Below are positions 15,310-26,200 of a stretch of 64,000 nt of DNA, piece by piece; the stretch's first letter is position 1; each line of letters starts with the position of its first letter. The stretch is from contig NC_133907.1 of the NCBI RefSeq assembly GCF_964199755.1, forward strand, positions 3,229,001 through 3,293,000, given 5' to 3'. The stretch is from Larus michahellis (taxonomy: Eukaryota; Chordata; Aves; Charadriiformes; Laridae). The position numbers were made by a program, and so were the translations under genes. The notes beneath the pieces were generated by a model, which saw nothing but the letters and a program-made list of their open reading frames with translations, made no database searches and had not been told where the DNA came from.

Positions 15310-16800
15310 GTTTAATTTCTAAATTGAATCATTATTTCAGTAAGTTAGTAGCCAATGTTGCAGTGTCTGCTGGAGGTTCTTGCATCCCACAGCACTGAGA
15401 CTTGTAGTAAATCATACAGGAGTATGAGTTAATAAGTGTTCTGTACCTGTGATTACCGCAGCATGGCCCAAACCTCCTTCTGAGCTTTTTACACGGATTT
15501 CACTTCAGTTACATCAGCACTCATCTCCCCTCCTGCCTCGAATTAACTCCAAACATATACACTATTTAAAAAAAAACATATTGAACAATGGTTTTGATTT
15601 TTGGCTGCATTTTACCATGACTTGGCTCCCTCTTCTGGATATGGGCTCAGTAGCAGAATGAATAAAAATATTTTATAGTTTCCAGTTTCCTGCCCAAATA
15701 AAGGGAGGAAAGGCTACAATGGGACGAAGGCTGAGCCTGTAGTTACTACACATGGTTCCCCTCAGCTTCCACCTGTACCCAAGCTGCTTGGATTTGGTTT
15801 CTGTGTTGTTAGCGGGTCTGTGCAACGTGTGTGACTCTGTCACGGGCCTTTGGGGGGAGATCTCTCCTCTGAGGAAGAAATGCTGAAGCAAATGACAGAG
15901 TATGATTTTATGATTTGTAATTTTTTTTTTTTTTTACTTTTGTCAGCCCTGGTGACCTCCTTCTTGAGTTGTTTCTGTGGCATATGAGGAGCCTTTTGCT
16001 ACTTCACTGACTAAGGTTTAGCTTAATAATACTGTTACCCCTCTTGATTTAAGTAGCCAACTGCCCTTCAGGGACCTGCAGAGTGTTTGTGTTCAGAGAA
16101 GAATGGGTGAGTTTGCTAAACATTGGTCTGCTACAGCCTTCATTTTAATGATCACTTTACAGGCAGCTGTCTGCAGGAGTAGCAGAGGGGAGGTGCCTGC
16201 CCCGCACCTTGTACTTTTTGGTGCAGCCCAGCAGCTCCAGTGCCTTTCCCAAGGGCCGTGTACGACCTTGGCCAGGAGGTGCAGGAGCTTCTCCATCCTT
16301 CCCTGGCCTGAAGCTTTGCCATGCCTGCATCCAAGCTGCTCTCGGCCCCTGAACAACGTCTTCACAAAGCTCCTCCGCTGGCTCATTCAGGTTCCTGAAG
16401 TGAGTCATGAGTCCTCTTGTGTTAGACTGAGATAACCATGATTTTAATTATCTTTTTCCGTAAATGAATCTGATTATCTCAGATCTTACTACAGCAAGGC
16501 AACAGCTCCATCCAAAGAGTTAAATCAGGCTGTAACAATAGTGATTCCTGTTTATTTTTGCATTGAATTCTTTGGATGGGAATATCATATTCAGTTCTAA
16601 TCCTTAAAAAGCAGAGGCGGAGACTTTTCTGCTGTCAAAACCATGAAAGCTGGAGGAGCAGGGTCTGTCTCACCAACGGTAACGTTGCACTTTCCAGGTA
16701 TCAGAGGGAGAGGAGAGACCCTGTTTAGCCCCCTGTGTAGCCCCGCTCGGATGGGGATGTAGATATTTACCGGAGGCGGAGAAAAAATAGAAAAAAAGAA
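15310..16800. other. GID8-SLC17A9 intergenic spacer
   Basis: No family is recognised in any frame. The 110-codon frame at 16103-16435 lacks a recognisable domain and is doubtful. Two more AATAAA hexamers lie near 15661 and 15698. Nothing else was identified. Confidence 0.6.
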
Positions 16801-17011
16801 GAAAAAAAACCAAACCCCACGTTTGTGGGTGATGGATGGAGAAAACACCACCAGCACCGGCCGAGCGCCTTCCCCGCCCGGGCACCCTCCGGGGCCGCGG
16901 GTTCGAGGCTGGCCGGGGCCGGGTACCGGCAGCGGTGGGGGGGAGCCGCCCGCCCCCGGGACTTCCCGGAACGGGGCGGCGGGAGGCGCTGACACGTGGC
17001 CGCGGCCCGGC

Positions 17012-17033
17012 GGGGGGAGGGAGGGAGGGAGGG
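17012..17033 (+). promoter_or_regulatory. SLC17A9: G-quadruplex-forming G-tract run
   Basis: Five runs of at least three G (17012-17017, 19-21, 23-25, 27-29 and 31-33) are separated by single A residues. This is a canonical G4 motif with 1-nt loops, among the most stable kinds. It lies 52 bases upstream of the start codon on the coding strand, so it could act in DNA or in the 5' UTR RNA. Confidence 0.8.
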
Positions 17034-17050
17034 AGCCGGCGGCCGCCGCG

Positions 17051-17056
17051 ATGTGA
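17051..17056 (+). promoter_or_regulatory. SLC17A9: Start-stop upstream ORF (AUGUGA)
   Basis: ATG is followed directly by TGA, with G at -3, 28 bases before the next ATG at 17085. If transcription starts upstream, this is a minimal uORF of the kind known to stall ribosomes on the start codon and lower translation downstream. Confidence 0.5.
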
Positions 17057-17084
17057 GGCGGCGGAGGCGGAAGGCGCTGCCCGC

Positions 17085-17200
17085 ATGGCCGCGGGTGGCG
17101 GCGGCAGGAATGTCCCGCTGTGCAGCGCCGAGCACGGCCCCCGCGCCGCCCAGCGCGACGGCATGAGGAGGGATGGCGGCGGGGACCCGTACTGGTCCAG
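17085..17200 (+). other. SLC17A9: SLC17A9 coding exon 1
   Basis: Codons 1-38 plus AG, with donor CCAG/GTAAGG. The AG joins G of exon 2 to make Arg39, followed by Pro-Glu, as in mammals. The WSR ending resembles the rodent N-terminus, which supports this exon despite a 9.2 kb intron. The cytosolic tail is Gly/Arg-rich and poorly conserved. Confidence 0.85.
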
Positions 17201-20200
17201 GTAAGGCTGGACCCGCTCCTGGGAAAGCCGCTCCCCTGCTTCCAGCGCTCGCCCGGGGAACCCCCCCGCGTCCCCCGGGACCCTCTGCATCCCCCGGGAC
17301 CCGCCGCAGCCGCTCCTGATGCCGCTCCCGGAAAAAGACGCCGCTTGGGGATGGAGGGGGTCGGGCAGCCCGGACCCTTCCCGCAGAGGCGGTGTCGGGA
17401 GGGGACTCCCGCGGGGACAGTGGCCGCGATGTTGCCGGTGCCGGACCCCCGGCTCCCCGGCCCGGCTGCTGCCCGCCGGGGGAGCGGGAGGACGGTGCCG
17501 GGGACACGGTGCCACCGGCCCGGGCAGCCCCCGCCGGCTCCCTCCGCCGGGCTCCCGCGGAGACGGTGGAGGAAAGGGGGAAGATACGGAGTTACGGTGA
17601 AACACGGAGGGGGGGGCGGCGGCAAAAAGGCTATTTGGCTTATTTCTGGCCTGTAGTGAGTTATTTAAACAAGCCGTTGAAACCATTATGAGGTGGTTAT
17701 CGAAGTGTTCCAGCAGGAATGTTTGCACTGGTGATAGAAATGAATTAAGATAACGTCTGGAATAGGGGCTGGGCAGCAGCTAGACAGCGCGAACCGTTCT
17801 TCAAGTTAAGTAATTAAGATAGTTAAAAGCACTATTAAGCCGTTAAAAGCGCTATTAAGCCCGAGCTCTCCTCTTTTAACGGTAGGGGCACAAGCAAACA
17901 CAGGGTGGTCTCATGTTTGGAGCAGGGGCTACTAGCCAAGGAGCCAGCTGGGCTACCTGTGGCCGCGCTGCTCCGCTCTGCCGCCCCGGGAGGTCACCCA
18001 GCACCTCGGCCCCGGGATCCGCCGCTTCTCTCCGCCGAGGCGGGGCGAGATGGTGATTCACAAGTGCCATGTGGCAGCGGGAAGTGATGGTCAGAGGCTT
18101 TTTCAAACTGGGAGCCCCTGGACTCCACCGTGTTGTCACCGCGCTTTTGAAATTTGGTTCAGTTTAAGGCCACCACGAAGAGGAACTAACGCCTGGCTGC
18201 CGCAGCGGTGGCCTGTCCCACCGGCTCCCCTTCACCTTCGGGGACGGTGTCACCCCGTGGCGAGCTCGCCCTGGCAGGAGAGTGGAGGGGAAGCCACGGG
18301 GACAGGTGACAACGGTGCCAGCGTGCAGGAGCGTGTGGCCAAGGGTAAGAATTGCCCCGTCCAGCAGCAATTAGTCGCTGGCTGAGTTGGGGTTTATCAT
18401 CAATCGCTTCCTGCAGCGGCAGCAGGCCGATAGCTGACGTTAACTGCCCTCTGAGGAGGCTCCTCCTGTGGTTAGAGACCTGGAAGTCTGATCAAACCCA
18501 CAATTAGGTCAAGAGTAAGGGGGAAGGTCTCAAAAGCAGATCTTTGGCGGTACGGTTGTTTAACATTTGAAGATTCTCTCCCCAAAAAGCAGTTAGGAAA
18601 ATTCCTTCTCTCTCTCTCCCCTTTTCTAACTTTTCCCTAAGTCTTCGTGAAAATGGGAGTGGTGAGAGAGGAAGAACCTTGCGCCGAATTTTCACGAAAC
18701 AAAGTTTCTGCATGTTTTTCCTCTAGAAAAAATGAAATACATTTGGCCACAGCAAACCCTCCAGTTTCCCAAATCTCTGAGAAAAATGGAAGCCATCGGT
18801 AACAGTTTCTAAAGCGATGATTTATTGATCAAGGCAGATGCATTTTGAAGCGACTCTGACCATCTTAAGTGCTGCTAGTAATTGAAAGAATCCAGTTAAT
18901 GGGAAGGAGCGGCAGGATAACCAGTCAGGTGGTTATCTATATTGCAGAAATTCCAGAAGCAGCGATCACCTCCCCGTTGTTTGGCGTAGACGCACACGCG
19001 TGGTCGCAGCCCTTGTTTGGGGAGGGTTTATGGAGGATTGATGGTCTACAGGTGGTACGTACAGGTATGGTAAACAGGGTGGGAACGGGGCGGGGGGGAG
19101 CAGAGAGGGCAGCGATCCACCAGCTTGTGCCGGCAGGTCGGTCCAGTTGTATAAATCAATTTGGCGGACGGTTTTCAAACAGCGTATGCAAATAAATAGC
19201 TCTCACCCTTGCCAAGTAATGAGTTACTGCCATGGAGGGTTTTATCAAGTGGGGGAAGTGACAGGGGTTCTCCTTTCGTGCTCCAACAAAAGACGTGCCA
19301 GGCAGCCTTCCAAGATCCGTCTGCACCATCAGTGCAAGGAAAGATAAACAGTTATCTCGGCAGGTTTATTTTTCCGTCTTTGTTCATGCGGCTTCTTCTT
19401 TCGTCCTCCCTTTTTTCAGCTGCCTTTTCCTTCCTCTTCCACTCTTCTTGCCCTATGTTTTATCCTGCCTCTCTGGCTGCCTTTCCCAAACTTTTCTGCA
19501 GGTTTCCAGCGGCTCCGTTAGCACACATCTCCTCTTGCTCTTCCAAGAAAAACGCTTCGGGATTTCTGTCTGGGGCTTGAAAAAACCCTCGCGTTTGCGT
19601 AGCGCGTCTGGACCTTTAGATAGCGCTTTTTTATGGAGATCTTAACATGCCAAAGCAGGATCCCTCGGGCAGTGGGTGTGCGTTGGCAGCTCTGGTTTGA
19701 CTGGGGGGAGACCGAAGCGCTGAGAAGAGAAATCTGCGGCTAAAGGTGGCGCACAAAGCCACGGGCAGGTCCAGCAGGAGCCACGGGGATCGCAATTTGG
19801 ATGGTGCCTCCAGGAGAGAAACACGACACAGAAAATTCAGCGTGTCCTGGGAAGCGGACGACTCCCGAAACCGCTCTGCATCTCCCAGCCCCTGGCTGCA
19901 CCTGAAGACAAGGGATTATTCCAGCAGTTTCTTTAAGCTCCAGAGGTAAAAGGGGTTGTACCGCCGGCCACAAGCTGCTCTCCGGCCGCCTGACCCCACT
20001 CTTTGCCCGCGGCCACGTTGTTTTTCTGAGCTCTGTGCCCTCATCTTTTGTCAACATCACGTTGCAGCTTTAATTGCGTTTACTTATTATTTTTTTTTTT
20101 TTGGTGGTTGGGTTTTTTCATTGTACAAGTTCTCCTTGTACAAGTTCCTCACCCTGGTTTTAAGCGTGACCTCGCTGAGAACTTTTTTTCACGTGGAGAA

Positions 20201-23200
20201 TGTAGGCAAGACACGCGGTTTCATTCCTGGCTGGTCCACGTCTGCCCTTGGCTCAGCGCGCGAAGCACGCCTGCGCTTTTTTATTATGTCTCCCCACCGC
20301 CTCCACCTGGACTTAACAACTATTTCCAGCTCATACGAGCTGCCGAAATCTAATTTCATCTTCGCTTTTGCCGAAAGCAAGAAGCGGAGAGAAGGAATAA
20401 ACCCCGCGCTGCGCTTGCTGAACACCACTTTGTTGCCGTCTGCGGAAGGAGTTTGTTCACGGGAGGCTGACAGGAAACCAGCAGCTTTCCCAGGAAAAAA
20501 AAAGCCCTGTGTCCTCCGTGCTGCTCTCGGCGGCTGTTTGCTGGCGGATCGGGAAAAAAAAAAAAAAAAATCAAAAACCCCTCCTCTGAACCCCAAGGCT
20601 ACTTTTGACAGCGACAGAGGTTTGGTTTGCAGCACGATGAAATCGGCTGGGGGGGGGGGGGGCGGGAAGAACCCCAAACCTCTCTCTTGACAGGCGCGTT
20701 AGATTCTCAAGGGAAGGAGAAATTGTTGTTGAGAAAAACAAAGAGAGAGAGAGGAGCGAGAGGACTGTCGAGGCGGGTTAAAAATAACCACCTGGGTATT
20801 ACCTGCTGGCCCAGGAGTGTCGGCAGCACCGCCGGGTTTGCGCCACCGCCGTCAGGTGGTGGATCACTTGGTGGATCACATAATTTGCGGTGGATCACAT
20901 AATTTTCAGTGGATCACTGTAAATGAAAGCTGTAGGCCAGTGAGCTGGAAAAGAGGTTTTTGAAGGGGGATGCTGCCGTGGGGCTGGGGCTGGGCCCTGG
21001 GGAGGAGAATGTCCCCGGCCTGCGGAGCGGGAGGCGTGGGGGGGACCGCAGGCATCGGGGACATTCCCCTGGGAAGTGGCCCAGTGCCACCAGGGTTTGC
21101 CCTTGGTTTGGGGCTGGTGGCCCTCCAGCCTGGCTGGGAGCTGGGTGCCACCTCAGGGGCTCGTCCCCAGCCTGCCCATCCTGGGGTTCTTGCAGGATGG
21201 TGGGTGTCCACAGCGGGCTGGGGGCGCTGGAGGTGGCTCCAGCTGATGTACCCTCTGTGCATCTCCCACAGAGCTGGTTTTAGTCTCCTTATAGAGAGGG
21301 AAACTGAGGTAGTGATGCCCGGGGGTGGGCAGTGCGCCCCGGCAATGCTACCTGCGCCCGCCTTGGCCACGGCGCAGCTCCGATGCGGATCGAGAGCTGC
21401 CACTCCTGGTTCTTCTCCCACTTCCAGTTATGGAAAACACCCACAAAACCTCGGAGACGGCTTCTGGCCAAGAGCTGTGGCTGGGACACACTGTTGGTAG
21501 CCTCGCTGTCTAACACAGCTCTCGTGCCACCTGAAAACGCCTGACGGTCCGGACTCCTGCCTTGCAGGGGGTGCTAAACTGCGATCTAATGGATAGCCCA
21601 AACTCCAGCCCGTCCGTTTGAACAGGGACCTGCAGTGTCTGCAAACAGACAGACCTGCAGACGGGGGGAAAGGAGGGAGGCAAGTCAGGAGAAATAAAGT
21701 TGAATAAATATTTGCTCTGTGGTATCTACTGGAGAAATTCCTCTGGCAGGAAAACGCACTGCAAATAAAGATACCCTGTGCTGCTGGCTCTCCTTCCGCC
21801 GCGGGACAGCTCGGCGTGGTTTTGCCCCTTTGGGGCTCTCAGGCATCCTTAAAAATCGCTCTTAATCGCAGTGCCCCAGGCACGGGACCCGCTTGGTTGG
21901 TGGGAGCTGGGTCCCAGGGGAATGGCTGGATGCCGTGGAGCCAAGCTGTGTGTGGAGGAGGAGAACCGGGGGAGCTGGGGCAGGGCTGCTCGAACGCCCG
22001 GCTGGTGCCGTGCAAAAAGCCGCCCAGGAAGAGTCATTAGAGGGCTCGAGCTAATTATAGTCTGTCTGGGTGGTGGTTGGAGGTTTACGAAATAGGAAGT
22101 GTTTTCTAGCTGCCCGGCTGGGTGAGGAGGGTCTCGGTGACACGCAGAAGGGGATGCACCTGCAGCGCCTGTTTGCTGTAAGCAGAAAGGCATGACGGGG
22201 CCGGAGAGCACGGGCTGGGCAGCCAGGAGCCGCCGCCGTCACGCGGCACCCAATTAAGTCCATTAGGTGTCCCCAGACAAGCTCGGGTGATTCACCTGGC
22301 GAGGGGTTGGAGGTGGCCGTCCCCTCTGGTGGAGGTTTCTGCCCCGTGGAGCCGGGGCTCGGCCGGGACCCACACTGGGCTGTGGGGAGATGCTCGGTCT
22401 TGCCGCTGAGACGGGCACGGTGGCACCGGTGACTCTGACTTCCTTCGTTTCGGACGTGCTCTACTCTGACTCGGTTTGGTTATCTCCAGATCAGATTATC
22501 TCTGCCTCCCACAACAGCAAAGCCATTAATTTGTTAACGCTGGTAAAGCCCCGCTTCTCGGATGGCTGGTGTTACCTACAAAAACTATTTGAGTTGTCAT
22601 TATTCCTTAGTTTTTGAAGGAGAGTTTTATTTTTTCCCCTCTGCGCTAGCCGAGGTTTCTCCTGTAACCTTTGCTGCTGCTGTTGTGCACTGAGCAGAAC
22701 ATTGACTCATCGGCAGCTTCTGTGATAACTATAATTAGGAGAAAATGCATTTACAAAGCTCTTTCCTCTGATGCAAGCACATCATTGTCCTCGCAGAGAA
22801 ATAATTCTTGCCGGGCTTCCAGGTGGGTGTGGGCAGCTAGTGATTACATTTAACACTCACATTATTTGAATGGCTTTTCCTAGCTGGATATCCTACCTAC
22901 GGAGCCAGTGGTAGACTGAAGCCGTCCTTATACTCCCCACTTGTTTTCGGTGCAAGTCTCTACCGATGCATTTAAACATATAGGAAAAGAATATAAATGT
23001 ACAGAATGGAGTAGCAATCAAAGAAAGCATTGAGAGTGTGTCATATACCTGGAGACTTATTTAGTGCTTTTGAAAAAGAATAAAAGTCAAGAGAAAACAA
23101 CTCAACTGGAGTTTTGTCAAAACACCAGCTGGGGTGGAGGGAGAGCGTCTCTGCCTAGCGATCCCGTCCCGCTGCTGTCCCTGAGCAGCGTTTTGGATGG

Positions 23201-26200
23201 CGTCTTGCTCTTGCAGGGACCCGTGTGGCACTTTGAACCCCGCTCTCGGGCAGGTGGGACTTGCTGCCTGGCTGACCCGGCACCGCTGGCCTGCCTGCCC
23301 GCCCCCCCCTGCCACCCCCAAATCCCCTCCTGTCCCCCCAGCACGGGGGCCGGGGGCTTGGATGACGCTGCCAGGGCTTGGAGGAAGGCTGGGAGCTCAC
23401 AGCATCCCCTCCTGCCCCTCTGCCCTGACGCCGGAGCCCCTCATCGCTTTTTTGGGTCCAATCCACTAGTAGCAAACGTGCTCCCCTCGCCCCCGCCTTC
23501 CTCGGGCACCGGCACTGCTGCGCGTGGGCTTTGCTTTTCCTGCTTGCAAACACCCACTGGAGGGAGCAGACCTTGGCAATATTATAAAGAGAAGCAGCGT
23601 AAAGTCTACTCAAGCTGCACAGGTCTTTTTCTCTCCATCTTGCGCCTTGCACAGCCGTGTAGGGTTTGGGGCCAAGGAAGAACAGTCGATCTAATTATCC
23701 CATTAAAATGCTGCTGCGCTCATGAGAATAACTCCGGGAGAGGAGGCAGAGCTCAGCCCCGCTCCGGAGGGTGAGAAAGCTCATAAAGGGCTCCCTTTGC
23801 TTCGGGGAGAGAAGCACAATTTAGAAAACTGTCTCGGTAGCTGAATATAGGAAATGCCTACGCACATCGCAGGCTGCCGCCGTTTTACTTGGGCACCTCC
23901 GTTGTTGCAGGTTGAATAGCTCCAATTTATCAGCGCCGCGCGGCTGCAGATACCAGCAGAGGTTACGGCCCCGCGCTGGCAGCAGCCCGTGCCTGCGGTG
24001 CAGCAGCACTGGTTCGGCAGGCGCGGGTCGGTCCCTTACACCTGAATGCATCTGATCCTGGATCGCCTTGAGACACCCCTCCGAGGGCTCTCCGTCACAT
24101 TTTCCATTGCCCGTTACCCCCCGCCTGCCCTCTCCCTCCGATGGGGGATTTATATACCCCAAACCTCCTGCCCGAATTGTCCCGCTGGGTTGGTCTGATG
24201 GGACCCGCGGAAGCCTCGGGCTTCGCTGTGCTTCACCACAGCCAGATGAGGTCGGTGGAGCCGCTGCCCCCGGAGCTGGCGGGGGCAGGCCATTAGAAAA
24301 CAAATCACCTTTGGTTTTGCAGCAAATTAAGTTATAGTTTCTGCATATCTTCCACGCGGCGTAAGACCAGGAGGAACTCAGAGGGCGTTTATCACGCAGT
24401 TCAAACGCCTGAGGCAGGTCAACCCTTATTCCTCCAGCAAAGAAACGTGAGGTTTTCTAGTTCCTGTGTTATTTCATACGTGTGCACAGTAACAACGGTT
24501 CCAACCTTCAAAGCACCACCTGAAACACTTCTAGTTCCTGCTGCCGGAGGCTGGCACTGAGCTGCTTATCCGCCTCATCGGGGAAACGGCAATAAATCCA
24601 CCTCCAGTGGGCACAGCTGCCCGGTGTGGTTCACTTGCCATTGTTCCTTCGCCTCCCTCCGTGATGGGCCATTTGACGCGTTTATAAATGGGTTTGTACT
24701 CTGTGGGATTAACCTGCATTTATCATAATTCCAGGACAGAGAAAGGAATGCTCATTTCAATACAAAAAGTGACCCAGGTTGTTTCCCGCGCTGGAGGTGG
24801 GCACGTTTAGTCGGGTGGAAAGCACGGAGGTCAGTGCCCCGGCACAGTGAATTCCCCGGTCAGCTCTGGAGCAGAGAGTCTGTTTGCTCAGTGCTTTGTG
24901 CTCTGGGCACAAAAATAAGCAAATACAAATAATACAAGTAGCGGGTGTTCTCACTAAGCTTTTAACTCCGTAATTCATGGGCAAAGGGGGACCCAGGCTG
25001 ACGTGAGCGGGGAAGGCAGAGGAGTTCGTGTACACCCAGCAGAACGTGGGTTCCTGCTCCAGAAGCACGTTGCTGGCTTGGAGCAGAGAAAATTGCCTTC
25101 CTCCTTATTTCCAGCCTGTTTCTTCTGCAGGAGCACTTTTCTTGGGGTGGAGTACTCGTGTACCAAAAAATGCACTCTGTTAACGTATTGTTACTAATAT
25201 TATCTTAAACTTCTTATCAGGCCAGTCTGGATTCTCTTGCTCCTCTCTCTGGGCTGTTCACCCCCATCATGTCTTGTCTCTCACTAAAGAATTCCTCCTA
25301 TTTAGGAAGGGTAACACACACATTCCCCTTGGGGAATGGGTAGGAATGCCAAATAACGAATGTTTGCTACACAGACAGGTGTGTCTCATTGCAAATGCTC
25401 CCAACCTCATGCACTGACCTTTCCTTTGTTATCCTTATCTTTTAAAGAAGAGTTTCCAAAGCTTTTGTTTGGGGAGAAAAGCAAACAGACCGGGTTTCCC
25501 CCCACCTTTCCCACAGTCAGCGCTGCCGGAGCAGCCCCGTGTCACCTTGCAGCCTCCGGACAGACATGATTTTGCTGCTGGGGTCACATAGTGTTTGGGA
25601 TGAACGTTAGCGTCATTCCTAAAAGTCTCCAGATGCGATACACATCTGTCAGATGCGTGTCAGAGCCACTGTGCCACAGGGGGATTGCGCTGACCTTTAT
25701 TTTATCAAGACGAGACTCCTTACGCCTGGCAAGCAAACCAGTCAGACCCGCAAGTCCTTGCTGTGCATGGATCTACCCTTCCATAGAATCATGGAGGCAT
25801 GGAGCAGTTTGGGTTGAAAGGGACCTTAAAGCCCACCCAGTGCCACCCCCTGCCCTGGGCAGGGACACCTCCCACCAGCCCAGGTTGCTCCAAGCCCCGT
25901 CCAACCTGGCCTTGAACCCCTCCAGGGATGGGGCAGCCACAGCTTCTCTGGGCAACCTGGGCCAGGGGCTCACCCCCCTCAGAGTGAAAAATTTCTCACT
26001 AATCTCTAACCTAAATCTCCCTCTTTCACTTTAAAACCCTTCCCCCTCATCCCATGGCTCCCCTCCCTGATCCAGAGTCCCTCCCCAGCTTTCCTGGAGC
26101 CCCTTTAGGGACTGGAAGGGGCTGGAAGGTCTCCCCGGAGCCTTCTATTCTCCAGGCTGAACCCCCCCAGCTCTCCCAGCCTGTCCTCACAGCAGAGGGG

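Larger units (their letters stand above)
16830..17560 (+). promoter_or_regulatory. SLC17A9: SLC17A9 CpG-island promoter and leader
   Basis: This is a sharp CpG island containing the first coding exon. It includes a palindromic E-box CACGTG at 16993-16998, the class bound by USF and MiT/TFE factors. A G-tract run lies at 17012-17033, and an ATGTGA start-stop element at 17051. The transcription start is not visible. The long minus-strand open frames across 16.6-17.7 kb are GC artefacts. Confidence 0.75.

Noticed and set aside
16597-17728. Minus-strand open frames of 246-352 codons over the SLC17A9 first exon
   Set aside because: Three overlapping frames are open together, which is the signature of a CpG island lacking stops. 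Composition is Pro/Arg/Gly and there is no domain.
18978-19005. GGCGTAGACGCAC, resembling part of the HAR1 core
   Set aside because: Only about a dozen bases agree and the flanks do not match. HAR1 is expected beyond BHLHE23, outside this window.
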